A stretch of DNA of 48,247 bases from contig CALFJB010000007.1 of assembly GCA_937877565.1 (NCBI GenBank), positions 1 through 48,247 on the forward strand, in the 5' to 3' direction. How positions within the stretch are numbered: position 1 is the first letter of the stretch; every line of letters starts with the position of its first letter. Below, in pieces: positions 42,653-48,247 of this stretch. Origin of the DNA: an uncultured Selenomonadales bacterium. GTDB taxonomy: Bacteria > Bacillota > Negativicutes > Selenomonadales > Selenomonadaceae. Both the position numbers and the translations under genes were made by a program. The notes beneath the pieces are model-generated. The model was not told where the DNA came from, ran no database searches, and was given only the letters and a program-made list of their open reading frames with translations.

Positions 42653-44002
42653 TCAGTCGTTCATTGTACCTAAAGAACCGAAACGCATACATTCTTTATT
42701 GAACTGCAAATTAATTGTCGTCGTGGGACCATTACGATTTTTCGCAATGACAAGCTCCGCAATATTGGAGTTTTCCGCCTCTTTGTCGTAGTATTCTTCA
42801 CGGTACAAAAACATAACCATATCAGCATCCTGTTCCAATGAGCCGGATTCTCTTAAATCGCTAAGCATTGGGCGTTTATCTGCGCGAAGTTCGACACTGC
42901 GCGAAAGTTGACTAAGTGCAAGGATAGGAACTTTCAATTCACGCGCCAACGCCTTAAGACTGCGCGATATTTCGGAAATTTCCTGTTGGCGGTTATAATC
43001 TGCGCCTTTACGCGGCGTACCTTGCATAAGTTGCAAATAGTCTATAACAATTAAATCAAGTCCATGCTCATTTTTAATTCGCCGCGCCTTTGAACGCAAT
43101 TCTAAAACCGAAATTCCCGCCGTGTCGTCGATAAATAATTTTGTACCAGTCAAATAATCCAGCGTGTTCATTAACTCTGAAAAATCGTTATTTTCAAAAT
43201 TGCCCGTGCTAAGTTTTTGTGAATTAATTCCGCTGTACGAACTCAACAAACGATGTCCAAGTTGTTCCCTGCTCATTTCAAGTGAAAAAATCGCTACAAT
43301 ATTACCGCCATTTTGGGGCAAGGCGGCGTTCATTGCCATATTTAACGCAAGTGCAGTTTTGCCCATTGAAGGACGCGCGGCAAGTAAAATTAAATCAGAT
43401 TTTTGCAAGCCGCTTGTTAATCTGTCAAAGTCATTAAAATCAGTTTTAATTCCGGTAAGTCCATGCGGATCGTCCATTGCACGGCGGATTTTTTCAAAGG
43501 AACGTTGCAAAATTGGATCGAGATTTTCAAATTCTGAACTTTCATTTTTTGAAGTGATTGAAAAAATTTTTTTCTCCGTGTTATCCAAAATTTCATTTAA
43601 CGGACTTTGCGCCGCCATTGCCTCCTGTATAATTTCTTCGCCGGCGTGAATCAGACTCCGCAGAATAGATTTTTCTTTGATAATATTGGCGTAATGTTCA
43701 GCAAAAGCGGTAGTGTGTGCCGTTTCGACAATTCCCAAAACATATTGCAACCCAATTTTTTCAAGATTGCCTTCAGTGCGCAGCTCCTCCATCAGCGATA
43801 AAACATTTGGTATAATTTTTTTCTGATAAAGTTTTAGGATTGTTTCAAAAATAATTCTATGTTCGGGGCGGTAAAAATCGTCGGTTTTTAAAATTGAAAT
43901 TATCGTTGGGATAATTTCGCCATCTTTTAAAAGCATTGCGCCCAAAACGAATTTTTCCATTTCTAAAGCCTGCGGCAGTTCATTTTTTGAATTTGAATTC
44001 AT
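42653..44002 (-). CDS. dnaB: Replicative DNA helicase DnaB
   Basis: DnaB unwinds DNA at the replication fork. The 449-residue protein has the N-terminal PQALEMEKFVLGAMLL domain (about 8-110) and a RecA-like C-terminal domain with Walker A ARPSMGKTALAL (about 209-220), DYLQLMQG Walker B and the SQLSRSVE motif. No intein. The ATG follows GGTGAT. It is divergent from the PHP gene. Confidence 0.96.
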   Translation of the reverse strand: MNSNSKNELPQALEMEKFVLGAMLLKDGEIIPTIISILKTDDFYRPEHRIIFETILKLYQKKIIPNVLSLMEELRTEGNLEKIGLQYVLGIVETAHTTAFAEHYANIIKEKSILRSLIHAGEEIIQEAMAAQSPLNEILDNTEKKIFSITSKNESSEFENLDPILQRSFEKIRRAMDDPHGLTGIKTDFNDFDRLTSGLQKSDLILLAARPSMGKTALALNMAMNAALPQNGGNIVAIFSLEMSREQLGHRLLSSYSGINSQKLSTGNFENNDFSELMNTLDYLTGTKLFIDDTAGISVLELRSKARRIKNEHGLDLIVIDYLQLMQGTPRKGADYNRQQEISEISRSLKALARELKVPILALSQLSRSVELRADKRPMLSDLRESGSLEQDADMVMFLYREEYYDKEAENSNIAELVIAKNRNGPTTTINLQFNKECMRFGSLGTMND

Positions 44003-44066
44003 AAAATCACCGCGTCTATAATTCTACGAAAATTTTTTTATTCCTATGTTTACGGCGGCGAATTTG

Positions 44067-44075
44067 TGTTATAAT
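44067..44075 (+). promoter_or_regulatory. Extended -10 promoter for the PHP gene
   Basis: TGTTATAAT (44067-44075), about 27 bases before the start codon of the PHP gene. A weak -35 candidate TGTTTA (44047-44052) is 17 bases upstream. Confidence 0.5.
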
Positions 44076-44101
44076 TTTTTTAATTGAAAGGACGTGAAAA
44101 T

Positions 44102-44827
44102 TTGAAAGACGTATTGGACGTACACACGCACACGACAGCTAGCGGACATGCCTACAGCACACTTAGAGAAAATATTTCTGCGGCGAAAAGTGCAGGACTT
44201 GAATTAATTGGAATTGCCGACCACGCGCCGAAAATGCCCGGCAGTTGTCACGATTTTTATTTTTTGAATTTTGAAGTTATACCGCGTGACGCTTACGGGA
44301 TTAAACTTGTAATGGGCGCGGAATTAAATATTTTGGATTATTCCGGCAGCACGGATTTACCCGCGCAGATTCTCAAAAAAATTGACTACGCAATAGCAAG
44401 TTTGCATAATCCCTGCATTGATCCCGGCAACGTTGAAGAAAACACGGCGGCGATTATTGGGGCGATGAAAAATCCTGCCATTGTTATTATTGGACATCCC
44501 GACAATCCAAAATATCCCGTTGACTTCGATAAAATTGCACGGGCGGCGAAAGATAATCACGTTCTTTTGGAAGTCAATAACAGTTCATACAAAACTACAG
44601 GTTATCGAATTGGCTCGCGTGAAAATGCAAAATTAATGCTGAACGCTTGCCAAAAATATAACGCGGCAGTTATAATGGGCAGTGACGCACACATAGATTT
44701 TGACGTTGGCAACCATAAATTTTCGCAGGAAGTTTTGACTGAAAATAATTTTCCTGAAGAATTGGTTATAAATACGGACGCCGCAAAATTTTTTGAGTAC
44801 GTCAGCTACAGAAAATCTTTGCATTAA
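44102..44827 (+). CDS. PHP-domain phosphoesterase (YcdX-like)
   Basis: The 241-residue protein has the PHP metal-binding motifs: DVHTHTTASGHAYS (residues 5-18), IADHAPKMP, a mid-protein HPDNP and C-terminal GSDAH. The metals probably support phosphoester hydrolysis, as in YcdX; the substrate is unknown. The start is TTG 44102, nine bases after AAAGGA. Confidence 0.87.
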   Translation: MKDVLDVHTHTTASGHAYSTLRENISAAKSAGLELIGIADHAPKMPGSCHDFYFLNFEVIPRDAYGIKLVMGAELNILDYSGSTDLPAQILKKIDYAIASLHNPCIDPGNVEENTAAIIGAMKNPAIVIIGHPDNPKYPVDFDKIARAAKDNHVLLEVNNSSYKTTGYRIGSRENAKLMLNACQKYNAAVIMGSDAHIDFDVGNHKFSQEVLTENNFPEELVINTDAAKFFEYVSYRKSLH

Positions 44828-44899
44828 TTTATTATTGAAAATAAAATTAACGAAGAAATAAATATAAAAAATTACGCCCGCTTGAGAGGAGAGTTTAAT

Positions 44900-46372
44900 T
44901 TGTTAGTCCACGAAATTATTAAAAACGGACGCAACGAAGATATAGCGATTGTTGACGAAGGCAGAATTTTTACTTACGCCGACTTCGCGCAGGAGATTAA
45001 AAATTTTCGCAACCATTTATACAGCTTAGGTATTCGTCAAGGCGATCGCGTTGGTGTTTTTTCCCGCAACAGTGCGGAATTTGTTTTTGCGTATTTTGGT
45101 ATAACTTCACTTGGCGCAATTTGTGTACCGATAAATTTTCAGTTAAGCAATCGTGAAACGGCTTTTATTTTGTCAAATGCTGAAGTGCAACACCTTTTGA
45201 CGTATGAAAAATTGGAGCTGGACGAATTTTTTACTGACGGCGAAAAAGTTTTTCAGCACGATATAAATACATTTGGCGAAGGAAATTTTGAAGACGCGCC
45301 GGAACTTCCAACGGACTTTGATGAAAATTCGCCCTGCGTAATAATTTACACGTCAGGAACAACGGGCAACCCCAAAGGCGCGGTACTTTCACATAAAAAT
45401 TTAGTGCATAATACCAAACAGTGTGAAGTTTTCAAATGTGACAGTAAATGTAAAGTTTTGTGCGTCCTGCCAATGTACCATTGCTTTGAATGGACTTGCG
45501 CGGTACTCAATACATTTTATCGCGGCGCGTCAGCTTACGTTATGCGAGTTTTCAAGCCAAAAGAAATGATTGACATGGTACGAGACAACGCACTTACCGA
45601 CGTTATAATAGTGCCGTCGATTTTCAAACTTGTAACGGCGTTGGCGAAGGCTGAAGATTTTAAATCAGTACGTTTTGCAATGAGTGGCGGAACAACTTTG
45701 CCTGAAAAAATGATCGCCGAATTTACAAAAAAATTTGGTATGCCAATCGCCGAAGGCTACGGACTTTCAGAGGCGTCGCCGTGCGTATTTTTGACGACAC
45801 ACGGCAAGGAACGCGCCGGAAGTTGCGGGCAATTACTTTGGGGCGAAGAAATTAGAATTGTTGACGACAAAGGCAACGACGTACCGACGGGCGAACCCGG
45901 CGAACTTTTGGTACGCGGCGGACAAGTTATGCTTGAGTACTGGAAAAATCCCACTGCAACCGCTGAAACAATCGACAAAGACGGCTGGTTACATACCGGC
46001 GACGTTGCCAAAGTTGACGCCGACGGCTACTATTACATTGTCAATCGAATTAAAGAAATGATTATCAGCATGGGCGAAAATATTTATCCGCGTGAAATTG
46101 AGGAAGTTGTTTACACTTTCGCCGGTATAAAAGACGCGGCGGTTATTGGCGTTTCTGACAAATTGCGCGGCGAAGTTGGCGCGTGTTTCTACGAAGTCAA
46201 AGACGGTGAAAAAGTTGACGCCCGCGAATTGAAAAAGTATCTGCAGAAAAATCTTGCAATGTACAAAATACCGCGTGAATTTCACGAATTGAAAGAAATT
46301 CCCCGCACTTCGACGGGCAAAATTTCCAAAAGAAAAATTCTTGAAGATTATTTAGCCGCTCAAAATAAATAG
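44900..46372 (+). CDS. Acyl-CoA synthetase (AMP-binding, class I)
   Basis: The 490-residue protein activates a carboxylic acid, probably a fatty acid, via an acyl-adenylate. It shows the P-loop IIYTSGTTGNPKGAVLSHKN (about 152-171), YGLSEASPC, GWLHTGDVAK and the C-terminal lysine motif TSTGKISKRKIL. It looks like a long-chain fatty-acid-CoA ligase. TTG 44900 follows AGAGGAGAG. Confidence 0.9.
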   Translation: MLVHEIIKNGRNEDIAIVDEGRIFTYADFAQEIKNFRNHLYSLGIRQGDRVGVFSRNSAEFVFAYFGITSLGAICVPINFQLSNRETAFILSNAEVQHLLTYEKLELDEFFTDGEKVFQHDINTFGEGNFEDAPELPTDFDENSPCVIIYTSGTTGNPKGAVLSHKNLVHNTKQCEVFKCDSKCKVLCVLPMYHCFEWTCAVLNTFYRGASAYVMRVFKPKEMIDMVRDNALTDVIIVPSIFKLVTALAKAEDFKSVRFAMSGGTTLPEKMIAEFTKKFGMPIAEGYGLSEASPCVFLTTHGKERAGSCGQLLWGEEIRIVDDKGNDVPTGEPGELLVRGGQVMLEYWKNPTATAETIDKDGWLHTGDVAKVDADGYYYIVNRIKEMIISMGENIYPREIEEVVYTFAGIKDAAVIGVSDKLRGEVGACFYEVKDGEKVDARELKKYLQKNLAMYKIPREFHELKEIPRTSTGKISKRKILEDYLAAQNK

Positions 46373-46380
46373 ACTTGCTA

Positions 46381-46412
46381 AGGCGTTGCCAATTCGGTAA
46401 ACGCCTTTTTTT
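46381..46412 (+). terminator. Terminator after the acyl-CoA synthetase gene
   Basis: AGGCGTT (46381-46387) pairs with AACGCCT (46399-46405), followed by TTTTTTT. The gap to the next start (46493) shows no other gene and no convincing promoter boxes. Confidence 0.85.
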
Positions 46413-46492
46413 GTTGCAGGAAAAACTTTACACTGACAGAATATGTAATTGTCGTTTAAATGTTGCTTTGAATTTTTTAGGAGGTTATCAAT

Positions 46493-48247
46493 TTGAAAGC
46501 AATAACGAAGAAGATTTTATTGGCAAGCGTCGCGGTTGGCGTAATGACTCCATTTGCGACGGGGGGGGGTATTTAAAACTGTCTCTGCTGCAATAGATGT
46601 TGCACCTACTGATCCATCTAACAATAAAGTTGAAGTAAATGATAATTATTACACCATAAATAATACCAACTACACTTTTGTTAAGGATTATGATTATGAT
46701 TTTATTTATGTTTATGGCGGTTATTCTGAAAATGAAAATGTTACAAACAATACAATAATTTTTAACAATGGTATTTTTGCTTTTAATGGTACGCTTTATG
46801 GTGGATATTCTATTTATGGAAATCTTAGTGATAATACCGTAAATATCTATGGAGGTTCCTTTAGGGGTGTTTATGGCGGATACACTGGATATTCCCTTAA
46901 TAATTTATATGTTGGGGATGCTAAAAATAACACAGTAAATATTTATGGTGGAACTTTCGGAGCTGGCGGCGGATATAGCGATATTTATGGCGGTTATGGT
47001 AATAACGCAATAAATAATGTCGTGAATGTTTATGGTGGAACTACAGAATATTTAGCTTGGAATGTTTATGGTGGCGAAGCCGCTAATGGTAATGCTGAAA
47101 ACAATACAGTTAATGTAATGGGCGGTGAAAATTTACTAGTTGATGGTGCTACTTCTTGGTTGGGAAATGTCAGAAATAACGTTGTTAATGTAAATGGCAA
47201 TATGTCAGGCAGTGTTTGCGGTGGGCGTAGCTACCATTATGGTGACGACGGCAATGGCAGTATCGTTACAAATAATGCCGTGAAAGTTAATAATGGGACG
47301 TTAAGTTATGTTTACGGTGGTGAGGCTGGAACCAATGATGTTATAGCTAATGTGGTTGATATTTACGGCGGGACTATTGATAGAGTTTCAGGTGGATATA
47401 CTGATCGTACAGGAAATGTAACAGGAAATGTAGTAAATATTTATGGCGGAACGGTTAATGAATATCTTCATGGTGGTAGTTCTAGATATGGAAATGTCAA
47501 CAATAATACTGTTAATATTCATGATGGAATTATCAGTGGTTTTATTGTTGGCGGAGAATCTTCTTGGTATAACGAAGATATTCACTCAAGTGTTGCAAAT
47601 AACACTGTGAATATTTATGGCGGTACTATTAGTGCTTCTATTTAAGGTGGTGTTGGTAATGATACAAAAACTGTTACAGACAACACAATAAATATTTATG
47701 GTAGTCCTGATTTAACCGGATCAACTTTAATAGGTAGTTATGACGGTTTTAGCCATACAAGTTCCGGCAATACGCTTAATATTTATACAAAAAATTTAAC
47801 TGCTCAAAATATTTCTGACTTTCAAAATATAAAATTCTACTTGCCGAAAAATACAGTAAATGGCGACACGATTTTAACTTTGACAAACGGAGAAACTGAC
47901 GTTTCAAATACAAATATTAAAGCAGTGGTACCGGGCGGCACTACTTTAACTGATGGCAATATTGTAAATCTGATAAAAAATGAAAACGGCGTAAGCGATA
48001 TAAAATCAGGTACAGGTGAATTGGCGGAGGGCGTTTCATTTAAACACAAGCTGACTGTAAAAAGGTCAGTAGACGAAAAGCGAATTATTTTAGGAATTGG
48101 CAATTTTGTTGATGGCGAAGAACCGACAACGCCGGAAGACCCCACGCCTTCAGCGGTTGACGACTCCTACAACACTAAAAATATTTACAGCAGTGACAGC
48201 GGCACGATTTACGGCGGCTACACTGACACCGGCAACGCTCAAAATAA
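46493..48247 (+). pseudogene. Repeat-rich secreted surface protein, switched off (partial)
   Basis: TTG 46493 after TAGGAGG opens a signal peptide (MKAITKKILLASVAVGVMTP) that runs into nine G (46561-46569) and stops at TAA 46574. With eight G it would read on into a long frame ending VFKTVSA|AIDVAP, a good signal cleavage site. That frame holds at least ten repeats like NNTVNIYGGT and YGGY, suggesting a beta-helix or autotransporter adhesin. It is cut by TAA at 47643-47645 (expected TAT, Tyr in IYGG) and then continues open to the window end. Either an off-phase allele or a decaying gene; the C-terminus lies outside. Confidence 0.8.
46561..46569 (+). repeat. Nine-G homopolymer tract in the signal-peptide region
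   Basis: G9 follows ...GCGAC and precedes TATTTAAA. Loss of one G restores the reading frame of the surface-protein gene; such tracts change length by slippage during replication. Confidence 0.85.

Noticed and set aside
46375..46596. A 73-codon open frame before the surface-protein gene
   Set aside because: It reads through a terminator and across the signal peptide in another frame.
46554..46600. A separate start for the surface protein at TTG 46554
   Set aside because: It has no ribosome site and no signal peptide; the signal peptide lies just upstream in another frame, linked by the G-tract.
1..48247. CRISPR arrays, tRNA or rRNA genes, complete insertion sequences
   Set aside because: No regularly spaced repeats, no cloverleaf other than the tmRNA ends, and no transposase-like frames were seen.

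Overview
The window looks like chromosomal DNA of a low-GC, Gram-negative-type (diderm) Firmicute, most likely a Negativicute (Selenomonas/Veillonella-like). Firmicute traits include the pheS-pheT-zapA order, the divIB(ftsQ)-DUF881-small basic protein-ftsZ order, a SpoVB-like flippase, strong AGGAGG ribosome sites and many TTG starts. They coexist with a full Kdo and lipopolysaccharide-export gene set (kdsA, kdsD, kdsC, an LpxL-like acyltransferase, lptC, lptA, lptB and an lptF/G permease), which a monoderm would not need. A flagellar basal-body cluster suggests motility. The genus cannot be fixed from the sequence alone.

Layout. 0.15-6.8 kb: one tightly packed operon for Kdo synthesis, lipid A acylation and LPS transport. 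6.8-11.3 kb: two tandem paralogues of a MATE-like transporter fused to an RsbW-like ATPase domain, with a 190-bp perfectly identical internal block, then an alpha/beta hydrolase. 11.6-18.2 kb: cell wall and division genes, namely a murC-ddl fusion, ftsQ, a DUF881 gene, small basic protein, a degenerate ftsZ paralogue and the normal ftsZ; no murB or ftsA is present. 18.3-23.7 kb (minus strand): pheS, an HNH/NUMOD4 endonuclease gene inserted between pheS and pheT, pheT, zapA and recO. 23.8-25.7 kb: a U32-family gene. 26-30.9 kb (minus): flgB, flgC, a DUF805 gene, fliE, fliF and fliG; the cluster is interrupted by repeats and by the DUF805 gene. 31-37 kb: a lipid kinase, a GGDEF protein, a cellobiose-type PTS EIIC, a retropepsin-like protein and a flippase. 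37.1-41.1 kb: a DUF4931/GalT-like protein, hemL, and an accessory cluster of small genes (zinc-ribbon membrane protein, probable BECR-like toxin with DUF2283 partner, GIY-YIG/DUF4357 protein and a 52-residue coiled-coil protein). 41.1-44 kb (minus): dnaB, tmRNA, a coiled-coil protein and a metal-type ABC ATPase. 44.1-46.4 kb: a PHP-family hydrolase and an acyl-CoA synthetase. 46.5 kb to the end: a repeat-rich secreted surface protein that is switched off by a nine-G homopolymer frameshift and by an in-frame TAA.

The points most worth a second look are the poly-G tract in the surface-protein gene (possible phase variation), the FtsZ paralogue with a ruined GTP-binding signature next to a normal FtsZ, the HNH gene inside pheST, the twin transporter-ATPase fusions with signs of gene conversion, a dispersed structured intergenic element with compensatory stem changes, a possible pseudoknot upstream of the small basic protein gene, and the small-gene accessory cluster after hemL. 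All family assignments are made by eye from motifs; no database search was run.
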